64,000 bases of DNA from positions 62,001 to 126,000 of the forward strand of contig NZ_JBBLYU010000001.1 of assembly GCF_037911135.1 (NCBI RefSeq). The letters run 5' to 3'. The stretch comes from Phaeobacter sp. A36a-5a (GTDB lineage Bacteria; Pseudomonadota; Alphaproteobacteria; Rhodobacterales; Rhodobacteraceae). The notes beneath the pieces were generated by a model that saw only the letters and a list, made by a program, of their open reading frames with translations, did not search any database and was not told the origin of the DNA. The position numbers were made by a program, and so were the translations under genes. Shown one piece after another: positions 25,301-33,093 of this stretch (positions are counted from its first letter, which is position 1; the number at the start of each line of letters is the position of its first letter).

Positions 25301-25744
25301 ACAACGGTGCTGGGGCTGGCGCCCTTGATGTACGAGGGTTCGCAGCAGGCGCAGTTTCTGAAGCCGACCGTGATTACGCTGGTCTATGGTCTTGGTTTCG
25401 GGATGTTCCTGGTGCTGCTGGTGGTACCGGCGCTGATCGCGGTTCAGGCCGATGTGGCGCGCCCCTTTGCGGCGCTGCGGCGCGGGCTGACATCGCGGGC
25501 GGGCGAACTGCGCTGGCTGACGCTGGGGCTGGGAGCGGCGCAGCTGCTGTGGCTCGCGGTTACACTTGGCTATGCGATGGCGGTTGGGCTACTGCATCCG
25601 CTGCTGCGGACGTTTGTGCCGGTGCTGGCGGCGATGGATCCGGTGCGGGCAGCCACGCTGCTGTTCATCGTTGGTGCTGCGCTTCTGAGCCTGTTTGGCT
25701 ACCTCTGCGCCCGCGCGGTGGGCGCACGCCGCGCCAGGGTCTGA
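22352..25744 (+). CDS. RND efflux pump inner-membrane subunit (AcrB/MdtC-like)
   Basis: 1130-residue proton-driven exporter. TM1 is LSNLLLVLLLVLGAAAIPNM, followed by the family's PxxxVxxxWEGA-like segment (QVSVGIEWEGAGPEDIDSAIV). The TM4 proton-relay aspartates are in GIVVDDAIVVGEH. A second half repeats the pattern (FASWTRPLVVMAIIPFGLVGTIWGH, GMTGIIINDSIVLVTTI). About 100 residues at the end form two further helices (LTLGLGAAQLLWLAVTLGYAMAVG and ATLLFIVGAALLSLFGYLCA), so the protein is longer than AcrB (1049) and may have extra TMs. The substrate is unknown; no outer-membrane channel gene is adjacent. Confidence 0.93.
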   Translation: MLRNPPRSAGGVLSYFTRHRTLSNLLLVLLLVLGAAAIPNMRAQFFPDVIVDQVSVGIEWEGAGPEDIDSAIVQALEPALLAVDGVESSSATSREGWASISLEFEPGWDMARAADDVQTAVDGVTTLPEEAEEPSVLRGAWRDRVTDVVITGPIAPRQLGLFADELIARLFEVGVTRTTIRGIAAPQTMVEVPSASLIAHDIAMTDIAAAIAAEVDANPAGDVSGANARIRTGSEKRSPEELAGIVLRTNPDGSALTVGDVATIRVEGVDRNRSYFVGDDPAMSIRVDRSDQGDAIKIQHQVEGVVEALQASLPDGVSASLIRTRAEAITGRLDILLDNGLMGLGLVLALLFLFLNARIAFWVAAGIPAAMFAAVAFMYMAGLTINMISLFGLIITLGIVVDDAIVVGEHADFRARRLGEHPVAAAENAARRMAMPVFAATLTTVIAFFGLVSIGGRFGELIRDIPLTVIAVLAGSLIECFLILPNHLAHALAHSAKEHWYDLPSRVVNRGFRRLRDGLFRPLMALVVRGRYVVLAGALVILASQLALFIGGDVKWRFFNAPERGSVTGNFAMAEGATRADTLAMMREMQRAVDELGAEYEDRYGRNPIEFVMAEIGGNAGRGLAGVDAKDSDLLGGISIELIDADLRPYSSFAFVAEIQERVRRHPMTETLSFRGWRSGPGGDALNVQFSGAAVEVLKAASEDLKTALLRYPEVSAVEDNLAYDKEELVLELTPQGRALAFTVETLGRALRARLNGIEAATYPEGPRSATIRVELPKDELTADFLERTLMRSPAGVYLPLADIVSVSQRTGFSTVRRENGVRVISVTGDISEDDPARAQAIATALEEEILPSIASERQVDWQLAGLSEQENEFLNDARTGLILCLTGIYLVLSWIFASWTRPLVVMAIIPFGLVGTIWGHYLWDVPLSMFTVVGLLGMTGIIINDSIVLVTTIDEYAQERGLIPSIIDGAADRLRPVMLTTLTTVLGLAPLMYEGSQQAQFLKPTVITLVYGLGFGMFLVLLVVPALIAVQADVARPFAALRRGLTSRAGELRWLTLGLGAAQLLWLAVTLGYAMAVGLLHPLLRTFVPVLAAMDPVRAATLLFIVGAALLSLFGYLCARAVGARRARV

Positions 25745-25808
25745 GCGCGCAACAGTTCTGAGCGTCGACCCGGGCTTTATGGATGCAGTGTGAGCGGGAG
25801 TCCCAAGG

Positions 25809-26297
25809 CTAACCCGTCATCCGGCGGCGCTGTTGCTGGGCGAGGGCGGCGACCTCCGCCACCTGGTCAATCAGCATCCGGTCAGGAGACTGGTCGAAGC
25901 CAGTGGTCAGATCGGAGACCTGCACCCATTGTGCCTGCAGGGCGTCATCATTGGGGGCGGGCTGGCCTGAGACGTAGTCGCAGAGCACGGCGACGAGAAG
26001 ATATTGCCGCTGCACCTCACCTGCGTCATCCCGCAGCATAACGTCGATATGGGTCAGCACTTCGCGGGGGCTGGCGATGACGCCGGTTTCTTCCAGCAGT
26101 TCGCGGGCGGCAGCCTGCATCGCGGTCTCGCCGAGTTCGACATGGCCGCCGGGAAAGCCCCACCAACCTGCATTTGGCGGCGATCTGCGCTGGATGAGGA
26201 TCACCTGATCACCATCCTGCCGGGGATGGCAGACCACGGCCAACGCCCCCAGGACAGGGCGGCGAGGGGCTTCGTCGGAGGCGGGATTGGCGGGCAT
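25809..26297 (-). CDS. Nudix hydrolase
   Basis: 162 residues. The Nudix box G-x5-E-x7-REUxEExGU is intact in [24 protein letters not shown] (about residues 50-73), with preceding GWWGFPGGH. It hydrolyses nucleoside diphosphate derivatives; which ones cannot be read from the box. It lies convergent to the RND pump and 32 bases downstream of the DsbD-like gene, both on the minus strand. Confidence 0.92.
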   Translation of the reverse strand: MPANPASDEAPRRPVLGALAVVCHPRQDGDQVILIQRRSPPNAGWWGFPGGHVELGETAMQAAARELLEETGVIASPREVLTHIDVMLRDDAGEVQRQYLLVAVLCDYVSGQPAPNDDALQAQWVQVSDLTTGFDQSPDRMLIDQVAEVAALAQQQRRRMTG

Positions 26298-26328
26298 GGC
26301 TGGATCCGGTCGGGCAGATGATCCCTTG

Positions 26329-27210
26329 TTAGTGCCGGGTGCAGCCCTGAATGTCTACCGCGCGGTTCTGCCCAAGTACGGTGATACGCATCTGCGAGCG
26401 ATCCACAGCGAAGGGACCGCCATCGGCGGAGATGATTTCGGTTTTCGCCGTCAGCTTGTGGCCCTGTCGGCTGGTCGTCGTTTCGGTTGTGACCAGCGAG
26501 GGGACGCCGGGTTCGACAACCACGACCTCCTCACCGCCTGCGCTGGGCATGGTGATCCGGGCAACCAGCTCCATCCCATAGCGGCTGGGGGACAGCGCAC
26601 AGGTCGCGGCCTGCACCCCTGCCTCCTTTGCGGACCAGGGACGGTCAGCCAGTGCTGCGACAATTGCCGGGTTGCGCGGGCTGTCCGGTTTCAGCGCCTG
26701 ATCGAAACGCAGTTCCGAGGGTATGCAGACATCCTTGCAGATGCCGAGCTCCATGCGGCCCTTCAGCCGCAGCGGCTGCCCCGGTTTGGCCGGGGTGATC
26801 TCGACCGGAAGCACCAGCTGATCATGATAGCCGATGGTGCGAAATCCTGAGGTGAGGAACACTTCGGGCGTGGGCCAGCGGATTGCGACGGCCCCGACAT
26901 TGCGCGAGCCTTGCCAGCTGAAGCGGGGCGGAATGCCGGCATCGCCGGGCGCGCGCCAGTAGGTTTTCCAGCCTTCGGAAAGCGTCAGCCGCAACGCCCC
27001 CATATGGGTGCCGCGTCGCGTGGTGCCGCCGTCCAGCACCTCGATACGGACAATATCGGACATCTGCTCGGCGGGGGCCGTGGCAGGCAGGGCCAGAAAC
27101 GACAGCGCCAGCGGTGCGCAGAGGCATTTCGCCAAGGTCTTGGCCGTCGTGGTGCGGGCCGTCAGGGGCGTCGCAAGCGCCGAGAGAAGGGAGAACATAA
27201 CCATGCCCAT
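26329..27210 (-). CDS. Exported thiol-disulfide protein with DsbD/ScsB N-terminal domain
   Basis: 293 residues. A long N-terminal hydrophobic segment ([16 protein letters not shown]) resembles a signal peptide or anchor. The mature part is a DsbD N-terminal (DsbD_N, alpha domain) fold: [27 protein letters not shown] and the redox pair Cys158/Cys162 in [15 protein letters not shown]. coli nDsbD has its pair six residues apart; the CxxxC-IP form is found in ScsB-like proteins. The membrane and thioredoxin domains of full DsbD are absent. It may pass electrons from an unlinked CcdA/DsbD-like membrane partner to periplasmic substrates. Confidence 0.85.
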   Translation of the reverse strand: MGMVMFSLLSALATPLTARTTTAKTLAKCLCAPLALSFLALPATAPAEQMSDIVRIEVLDGGTTRRGTHMGALRLTLSEGWKTYWRAPGDAGIPPRFSWQGSRNVGAVAIRWPTPEVFLTSGFRTIGYHDQLVLPVEITPAKPGQPLRLKGRMELGICKDVCIPSELRFDQALKPDSPRNPAIVAALADRPWSAKEAGVQAATCALSPSRYGMELVARITMPSAGGEEVVVVEPGVPSLVTTETTTSRQGHKLTAKTEIISADGGPFAVDRSQMRITVLGQNRAVDIQGCTRH

Positions 27211-27383
27211 TTACATGCGCATTCCAGCAAGAAAAGCCAAGTCACGTTCCGGTCAACGGCGTTGAGCATTGGCTAAGGCACGGGTTGGTCTTGAACCTCT
27301 GCCTGCGGGTGGCCATTGTGACAGGGCAGGCAGGTTGCCCGGTCACGGGTGGCGGCGATTTGAAAAAAGGACGACAGATTCAT

Positions 27384-27941
27384 ATGGATCTTACCGGCGA
27401 ACTGCTGATTGCGATGCCCGGCATCGGTGACCCGAGGTTCGAGCATTCGCTGATTTTGCTATGCTCGCATGAGGACGATGGTGCGATGGGCTTGATCGTG
27501 AATAAACCGGCCACCGGCGTTGATTTGTCCAACCTGTTGGAACAGCTGGATATTACTCCGCGCAGTGCAGAAGAGGCCGCGCTACCGGTGCGGTTTGGCG
27601 GGCCGGTCGAGACGCAGCGCGGCTTTGTCCTGCATTCACCGGAGTACAAATCCAACGTCAGTTCGCTGCGGGTTTCCGAGGCGTTTTCGATGACCGCGAC
27701 CGTTGACGTGCTCGAAGATATCGCGATGGGGCGGGGACCTGAGCAGGTGATGGTCATGCTTGGCTACGCCGGCTGGGGGCCGGGGCAGCTTGAGGCCGAG
27801 ATTGCCAATAATGGCTGGCTGACCGCAACAGCAACGCCGGAGGTGGTGTTCGAGCTGGACGATTTCGCCAAATGGGAGGCGGCGCTGCGCTCCCTCGGCG
27901 TCGATCCGCTGACTCTGTCCACCAGTGCCGGTCACGCGTGA
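27384..27941 (+). CDS. YqgE/AlgH family protein
   Basis: 185 residues from ATG 27384, with AAGGACG upstream; the ORF extends up to 27285 but without family similarity. The conserved N-terminal LTGELLIAMPGIGDPRFEHSLILLCSH, GAMGLIVNKPA, FGGPVETQRGFVLH and MLGYAGWGPGQLEAEI are the family's landmarks. The biochemical role of UPF0301/AlgH proteins is not settled (a regulatory role has been proposed for AlgH). It runs convergent to tsaC with 30 bases between the stops, and divergent from the DsbD-like gene. Confidence 0.94.
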   Translation: MDLTGELLIAMPGIGDPRFEHSLILLCSHEDDGAMGLIVNKPATGVDLSNLLEQLDITPRSAEEAALPVRFGGPVETQRGFVLHSPEYKSNVSSLRVSEAFSMTATVDVLEDIAMGRGPEQVMVMLGYAGWGPGQLEAEIANNGWLTATATPEVVFELDDFAKWEAALRSLGVDPLTLSTSAGHA

Positions 27942-27971
27942 CCGGAGGCTTACGATGCCCTGAGCAGGCCG

Positions 27972-28919
27972 CTAGCGTGGCGCGGCGGCGCGGCGCAGCC
28001 GGTCGTTGATGGCGACACCCAGCCCGATTTCCGGGATTGGGGCGACAGCGATAGGGCGGGCCTTGGCGTCAAGCTGGTGGAGATGTCCAAACAGCTGCGC
28101 CGCAGCCTCGCGCAGATCGCCGCTGGCCGAGAGGTTGAGATCACAGTCCATTTTGCCAAATCCGAGATAGAGCTCGCCCTCTGCTGGGTTTGTGACGTTC
28201 AGCCTGACGCTGGCGCGTGGGGCGTAGTGCGACAGCAGCTGCCCCGGAGCGGTCAGTGGATCGCCGACATCGCGCTGCTGCAGCGGGTGTCCCAGAACGG
28301 CCTCGATTTCCTCGGCGGCCAGCCCGCCGGGACGCAGCAGCAATGGCGTGCCGGTTGCAAGGCCGACAATGGTGGATTCCACGCCGACGCCGCAGGGACC
28401 GTCATCGACCACGGCCGCGATGCGGCCGTCCAGTCCGGCGATGACATGGGCGGCGGTTGTCGGGCTGATCCGGCCCGATGGGTTTGCGGAGGGGGCCGCC
28501 ACTGGGCCATCCAGAACCGACAAAAGCGCCCGGGCCGCAGGATGGGCCGGGATACGGATGCCGAGGGTGGTCAGCCCGGCAGTGACCAGAGGCGAGATAC
28601 CGTGGTCCTCGCGCAGCGGCAGGACCAGCGTCAGCGGGCCCGGCCAGAAGGCCTCGGCGAGTTTGCTGGCGGTGTCGGACCAGACCACATAGCGCTGGGC
28701 GGTCTCCACCGCGTGGACGTGGGCAATCAGCGGGTTGAAACTGGGGCGGCCCTTGGCGGCATAGAGGGCCTCAACCGCGCCGGTCTGGCGCGCATCAGCC
28801 CCGAGCCCGTAGACGGTTTCGGTTGGAAATGCGACCAGCCGGCCCTCTTTCAACAGGTCCGCAGCTGTGCTGATCTCCTGTGGTTGCGCGGTCAGGAGGC
28901 GGGTTGTGGGACTGGACAT
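27972..28919 (-). CDS. tsaC: L-threonylcarbamoyladenylate synthase
   Basis: 315-residue Sua5/YwlC-type enzyme that makes threonylcarbamoyl-AMP from Thr, bicarbonate and ATP, for the t6A37 modification of ANN-decoding tRNAs. The catalytic YrdC domain has LVAFPTETVYGLGADA, KGRPSFNPLIAHV, the GLTTLGIRIPAHP strand and APSANPSGRISPT. The C-terminal about 110 residues form the extra Sua5 domain (GQLLSHYAPRA), so the length fits Sua5 rather than short TsaC. Monocistronic, divergent from the acyl-CoA dehydrogenase. Confidence 0.94.
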   Translation of the reverse strand: MSSPTTRLLTAQPQEISTAADLLKEGRLVAFPTETVYGLGADARQTGAVEALYAAKGRPSFNPLIAHVHAVETAQRYVVWSDTASKLAEAFWPGPLTLVLPLREDHGISPLVTAGLTTLGIRIPAHPAARALLSVLDGPVAAPSANPSGRISPTTAAHVIAGLDGRIAAVVDDGPCGVGVESTIVGLATGTPLLLRPGGLAAEEIEAVLGHPLQQRDVGDPLTAPGQLLSHYAPRASVRLNVTNPAEGELYLGFGKMDCDLNLSASGDLREAAAQLFGHLHQLDAKARPIAVAPIPEIGLGVAINDRLRRAAAPR

Positions 28920-28996
28920 GGCTGGTGACGCGGCGTTTTGGTTGCTTGATTAAAGGGCCCGGTTAGGTAATCGGACAAGACATTCAACATAAAGGT

Positions 28997-29025
28997 TTGG
29001 GGCAATGATGCCAAGGCTGCCCCAA
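28997..29025. repeat. Hairpin, TTGGGGCA type (copy 2)
   Basis: Arms TTGGGGCA and TGCCCCAA (8 bp) with a 13-base loop; the outer flank GG/CC extends the pairing after a bulge. It lies between the divergent tsaC and acyl-CoA dehydrogenase genes, so it cannot be a terminator of either. Similar arms occur at 436-464 and 44148-44172. Confidence 0.5.
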
Positions 29026-29049
29026 CCAGCTCTCTGAAAGAGGCCAGAC

Positions 29050-30756
29050 ATGACCTTCCGTGCCCCGGTTCCCGAGTATCAGTTTCTTCTCGAACATATC
29101 ATCGGTTTTCATGAAATCGCCGCTACCGAGCGCTTTGGCGAGGCCAGCGATGATGTGGTTGCGGCGATCCTGACCGAGGCGGGGAAGTTCTGCGATGAAG
29201 TTATGGCCCCCTTGAACCGTGGCGGCGATCTGCAACCGGCGCGTCTGGAGAACGGGGTGCTGCGCAGCTCTCCCGGTTATGCCGAAGGCTGGCAGGCGAT
29301 TTCCGAAGGCGGCTGGATCGGGATGAGCGCGGCAGAGGAATTTGGCGGCATGGGGCTGCCGATGACCCTGACCACCGCGGTCAATGAGATGATGTCGGGC
29401 GCCTGCCTGTCGCTGCAACTGGCCCCGCTGATGAGCCAGGGTCAGATCGAGGCGTTGGAACATCACGCCAGCGATGAGCTGAAGTCGCTCTACCTGCCCA
29501 AGCTGATTTCGGGGGAATGGTCGGGCACCATGAACCTGACCGAGCCGCAGGCCGGATCGGATGTGGGGGCGCTTAGCTCCAAGGCAGAGCCTCTGGACGA
29601 CGGCACCTATGCGATCAGCGGTCAGAAGATCTATATCTCCTGGGGCGACAATGATTTTGCGGGCAATATCTGCCATCTGGTTCTGGCCCGCCTGCCTGAT
29701 GCGGCACCCGGAACCAAGGGGATTTCGCTGTTCCTCGTTCCCAAGTACCTGCCGGACGCCGAGGGTAACCCCGGCAAGGCCAACACGCTGAAGGTGGTGA
29801 GCCTTGAGCATAAGATGGGCCTGCACGGTTCGCCGACCTGCGTCATGCAATATGACGGCGCAATCGGCTGGATGGTCGGCAAACCGGGGGGCGGTCTGGC
29901 GGCAATGTTCACCATGATGAACAATGCCCGGCTGGGCGTTGGTGGTCAGGGCGTCGGTGTTGCTGGTGCGGCCTATCAAAAGGCGCTGGCCTACGCGCTG
30001 GAGCGCAAGCAGGGCAAATCCGCCTCCGGCACCATCGTGGACCATGCGGATGTGCGCCGGATGCTGATGGAAATGAAGGCCGATCTCTTTGCAGCGCGCG
30101 CGATCCTGCTGGCCTGTTCGCAGGCCATCGACATGCAGACCGCAACCGGCGCACAGGAGTGGGCCGCGCGGGCAGCGTTTCTGACGCCAATCGCCAAGAC
30201 CTTTGGCACGGAAACCGGGATGCGTGTTTCGGAAACCGGTGTGCAGGTGCATGGCGGTATGGGGTTCATTGAGGAAACCGGTGCAGCGCAGTTTTATCGC
30301 GATGTGCGGGTGACGGCGATCTACGAAGGCACCAACGGCATTCAGGCGATGGATCTGGTTGGGCGCAAGATGATGGACGGCGGCGATATGGCCAACCGTC
30401 TGATCGACGAGATCGAGGAGCAGGCCGAGCGCGCCCGAACCACTCATCCCAATATGGCCGAGGCCGTCTGGCAGGCCTGTGAATCCCTGCGCGAAGCGAC
30501 CGAGTGGTTGACCGCACAGAGCGACATGGATGAGCGTTTCGCAGGAGCGGTTCCCTATCTGCATGCCTTTGCGCGGGTTCTTGGCGGGCATTACCACCTG
30601 GCGGCTGCGATGGCTGACATCGGTGGCCCGCGCGAAAAGCTGGCGCGGTTCTATATCAACCGGATGTTGCCGGAACACGCCGCGCTCTTGGCTCATGCGC
30701 AGGCGGGTGCGGACGGCGCGCGCGCTCTGACGCTGGATGAATTGGCTGACGGATGA
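29050..30756 (+). CDS. Acyl-CoA dehydrogenase, DmdC-like
   Basis: 568 residues, longer than usual acyl-CoA dehydrogenases (about 380), which fits the DmdC/AidB-like long class. FAD- and substrate-binding motifs: LTEPQAGSDVGAL, GQKIYISWGDND, VSETGVQVHGGMGFIEETG and the catalytic Glu in AIYEGTNGIQAMDL. DmdC enzymes oxidise methylmercaptopropionyl-CoA in DMSP demethylation; the same class also takes fatty acyl-CoAs, so the substrate is open. The last 130 residues (ARFYINRMLPEHAALL) form the extra C-terminal domain. Four-base overlap with the MBL gene. Confidence 0.88.
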   Translation: MTFRAPVPEYQFLLEHIIGFHEIAATERFGEASDDVVAAILTEAGKFCDEVMAPLNRGGDLQPARLENGVLRSSPGYAEGWQAISEGGWIGMSAAEEFGGMGLPMTLTTAVNEMMSGACLSLQLAPLMSQGQIEALEHHASDELKSLYLPKLISGEWSGTMNLTEPQAGSDVGALSSKAEPLDDGTYAISGQKIYISWGDNDFAGNICHLVLARLPDAAPGTKGISLFLVPKYLPDAEGNPGKANTLKVVSLEHKMGLHGSPTCVMQYDGAIGWMVGKPGGGLAAMFTMMNNARLGVGGQGVGVAGAAYQKALAYALERKQGKSASGTIVDHADVRRMLMEMKADLFAARAILLACSQAIDMQTATGAQEWAARAAFLTPIAKTFGTETGMRVSETGVQVHGGMGFIEETGAAQFYRDVRVTAIYEGTNGIQAMDLVGRKMMDGGDMANRLIDEIEEQAERARTTHPNMAEAVWQACESLREATEWLTAQSDMDERFAGAVPYLHAFARVLGGHYHLAAAMADIGGPREKLARFYINRMLPEHAALLAHAQAGADGARALTLDELADG

Positions 30757-31790
30757 CCAGCCCGCGACCCGACGGTCCATGGAACACGCCGCCTGCCGAG
30801 GGTGAGGCGATCGAGGTGGCGGAAGGCGTCCTCTGGATGCGGCTGCCGCTGCCGATGAAGTTGGATCATGTGAACGTCTATGCGCTGGATGATGGCGATG
30901 GCTGGACCATCGTCGATACCGGCATGTCCTCAAACAAGACCCGCCGCATCTGGGAGCGGCTGATGGCGGGGCCGCTGGAGGGCAAGCCGATCCGGCGCGT
31001 GGTGGTCACGCATCATCACCCCGATCACATCGGCAACGCCGGCTGGTTCCAGTCTGAGCATGGGGCTGAGCTGGTGACCACGCGAACGGCCTGGCTGTTT
31101 GCTCGAATGCTGACGCTGGACGTGCAGGAAAGCTGGCCCGAGGAAACGCTGGCGTTTTACCGCAGCTCGGGCATGGATCCCGCGATCTATGACGCACGGC
31201 TGGCGGAGCGGCCGTTCAATTTCGCCGATACGGTCTATCCGATGCCGCTGGGCTTTACCCGGATCAAACAGGGCGACGTGTTTCGCATGGGCGGGCGCAA
31301 CTGGGACGTCCACATGGGTAATGGTCACGCGCCAGAGCACGCAACCTTCTGGAGCCGCGATGACAATCTGGTGATCAGCGGCGACCAGATCCTGTCCTCG
31401 ATCAGTCCCAATATTGGCGTCTATGCGACCGAGCCGATGGCGGATCCCGTGGCCGAATGGCTGGAGGCCTGCGAGCGTCTGGCACCGTTGACACGGGGTG
31501 ATCAGCTGGCTTTGGGCGGGCATAAGTTGCCATTTCGCGGTCTGCCGCATCGGATGGCCCAGTTGATCGACAACCATCACGGGGCGCTGGCGCGGCTTCT
31601 TGAGCATCTCGACGAACCGCGCAGCGCGGCCGAATGTTTTGCGCCGCTGTTCAAACGCAAGATCGGCTCCGGGGAATATGGCCTTGCTTTGGTCGAGGCG
31701 GTGGCCCATTTAAATCATCTGTACCATCTGGGTCAGGTTGACCGCAGCCGTCGTGCGGACGGGGCTTGGCTTTATCAGCGCAAGGGGTGA
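30753..31790 (+). CDS. MBL-fold metallohydrolase
   Basis: 345 residues. The metal site is HHHPDH (VVTHHHPDHIGNAGWF, motif HxHxDH) near residue 90, with further ligands in GNGHAPEHATFW and SGDQILSSISPNI. An about 90-residue C-terminal helical region (ALARLLEHLDEPRSAAECFAPLF) matches the LACTB2/winged-helix-like tail. It may hydrolyse a thioester such as an acyl-CoA, given that it overlaps the acyl-CoA dehydrogenase by four bases (ATGA), but the substrate is not established. Confidence 0.9.
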   Translation: MTSPRPDGPWNTPPAEGEAIEVAEGVLWMRLPLPMKLDHVNVYALDDGDGWTIVDTGMSSNKTRRIWERLMAGPLEGKPIRRVVVTHHHPDHIGNAGWFQSEHGAELVTTRTAWLFARMLTLDVQESWPEETLAFYRSSGMDPAIYDARLAERPFNFADTVYPMPLGFTRIKQGDVFRMGGRNWDVHMGNGHAPEHATFWSRDDNLVISGDQILSSISPNIGVYATEPMADPVAEWLEACERLAPLTRGDQLALGGHKLPFRGLPHRMAQLIDNHHGALARLLEHLDEPRSAAECFAPLFKRKIGSGEYGLALVEAVAHLNHLYHLGQVDRSRRADGAWLYQRKG

Positions 31791-31814
31791 TCGACCCCTG
31801 GAAAGGGAGAGATC

Positions 31815-32279
31815 ATGACCGATGAGATCGCAACCAGCGCCGAGGCGGCAGAGGCGGCCGTTCTGCCCTGCGTTCACGAGGTCCACGCGGATCCCGACGC
31901 CTGCACCGGTATCGAAAAAGTGCAGATGCCGTTGCAAAAATCCGTTGCCGAGAAAAGCGCCGCACGCTGGGCCTATGAACGGTTGATCCTTTATATCAAG
32001 AACTTCGAGGAGCAGCTGGATAGCGAGCATGAGGTCGCGATGGGGTTTGCCGGCGGCGATGCCGGTGTGATGCGGATCGAGGGTATGGGCTACTTCGACC
32101 CCGATATCATCACCTATTACGGCAGCGATTCCAGCGGCGCGCGCACGCAGCTGGTCCAACACGTCAGCCAGCTCAACGTGATGTTGCGGGCCCTGCCGAA
32201 GCGGAATGAGGCGGCACCTGCCAATCGGATCGGTTTTCGTTTGGTGTCCGACCTTGAGAGTGATCCGGCTGAGACCTGA
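31815..32279 (+). CDS. Conserved protein, DUF6173-like
   Basis: 154 residues, GAAAGGGAGAG before the ATG. The core AARWAYERLILYIKNFEEQLDSEHEVAMGFAGG and MRIEGMGYFDPDIITYYG are highly ordered in sequence but match no enzyme I recognise; I believe the family is DUF6173, common in Rhodobacterales. It has no signal peptide or TM helix. It lies 24 bases after the MBL gene and its end overlaps the start of the next gene, so it belongs to the acyl-CoA dehydrogenase operon. Confidence 0.8.
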   Translation: MTDEIATSAEAAEAAVLPCVHEVHADPDACTGIEKVQMPLQKSVAEKSAARWAYERLILYIKNFEEQLDSEHEVAMGFAGGDAGVMRIEGMGYFDPDIITYYGSDSSGARTQLVQHVSQLNVMLRALPKRNEAAPANRIGFRLVSDLESDPAET

Positions 32280-32850
32280 CGTTCGGGCAGCCTGTTGCGC
32301 TGGGGGTGTTGCCACACTTCTGTTCGGCGCGCTCAGCAGCGTTGCGGCCGCCGAAGACGCGGTTGCGGCGGGCTATTGGGCAATGTTGGAGCGTGCAGCT
32401 CATCGCGGCCTCATGCAGGAGGTCGCGGCAGCAGATGGCAGGCCAGCCCCCTTTGCCACCGATGGCTGTAGCGGTGGGTTGTCTGCGATCTGGCGCCAGT
32501 TCAGTGGCAGGGAAGAGACAGCCGACGGTCCGCCGTTTGAGGCCTGTTGCGTGGCTCATGACCTGCTCTATCACGATGCCGACGGGATCGGATCATCTGG
32601 CCGAATCCTTGATGGTCGCGACAAAGATCTGGCCACCGCCAGCCAGCAGGCAAGACTGGCCGCGGATCAGGCTCTGCGCCGCTGTGTAGAGACGCAACTC
32701 AGCAGCCGGGAGTCCCCAACAGCGGCCATCGCCGCACCGGTCGCAACCGCCATGTATGCTGCGGTGCGATTCGGTGGCGCGCCTTGCAGCGGGCTGAGCT
32801 GGCGCTGGGGCTACGGCTATGGTCACTGCCAAGCGGTGTTTGGCCAGTGA
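32260..32850 (+). CDS. Exported protein with phospholipase A2-like CCxxHD motif
   Basis: 196 residues from GTG 32260 (GAGAG just before it); the longer ORF start at 32206 would bury the signal peptide. A signal peptide ends near SSVAAA-ED. The mature part carries TDGCSGG (residues 68-73) and then FEACCVAHDLLYHDADG with Cys96-Cys97-x2-His100-Asp101, the catalytic His-Asp arrangement of secreted phospholipase A2. The long PLA2 calcium loop is not obvious. Several further Cys (RRCVETQ, GAPCSG, YGHCQ) suggest disulfides in the periplasm. Role: possibly lipid hydrolysis or only structural similarity. Confidence 0.75.
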   Translation: MIRLRPDVRAACCAGGVATLLFGALSSVAAAEDAVAAGYWAMLERAAHRGLMQEVAAADGRPAPFATDGCSGGLSAIWRQFSGREETADGPPFEACCVAHDLLYHDADGIGSSGRILDGRDKDLATASQQARLAADQALRRCVETQLSSRESPTAAIAAPVATAMYAAVRFGGAPCSGLSWRWGYGYGHCQAVFGQ

Positions 32851-32950
32851 ATTGCCCGGTGATTTGCCCTGGCTGCGCCCGATTGACGTGGTGACAGGGT
32901 CTGTGAAATCCAGTATTCAGCGGAAAACAGACGCGAATAGGAATGGACAC

Positions 32951-33085
32951 ATGGCTGACCATAAGCACGGTTCGATGGATATCACCGTTCAGGAAAAGAC
33001 CTACAACGGCTTCATCAAGTTTACGACACGGTTCTGCATCGCAGCGCTGCTCTTTGCAGTGTTCCTCGCGATTTTTGCAACCTGA
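32951..33085 (+). CDS. aa3-type cytochrome c oxidase subunit IV
   Basis: 44 residues: MADHKHGSMDITVQEKTYNG then one helix (FCIAALLFAVFLAIFAT). This is the short, single-helix subunit IV of alphaproteobacterial aa3 oxidases (COX4_pro_2 type); MADHKHGSMDIT-QEKT is its typical N-terminus. AGGA sits about 10 bases upstream. The catalytic subunits are not in this window, so the gene is detached from the main oxidase operon, as is common in Rhodobacteraceae. Confidence 0.85.
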   Translation: MADHKHGSMDITVQEKTYNGFIKFTTRFCIAALLFAVFLAIFAT

Positions 33086-33093
33086 TCACCCTC

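Noticed and set aside
28984-30933. 649-residue minus-strand frame
   Set aside because: Antisense shadow of the acyl-CoA dehydrogenase, which has clear motifs; the shadow has none.
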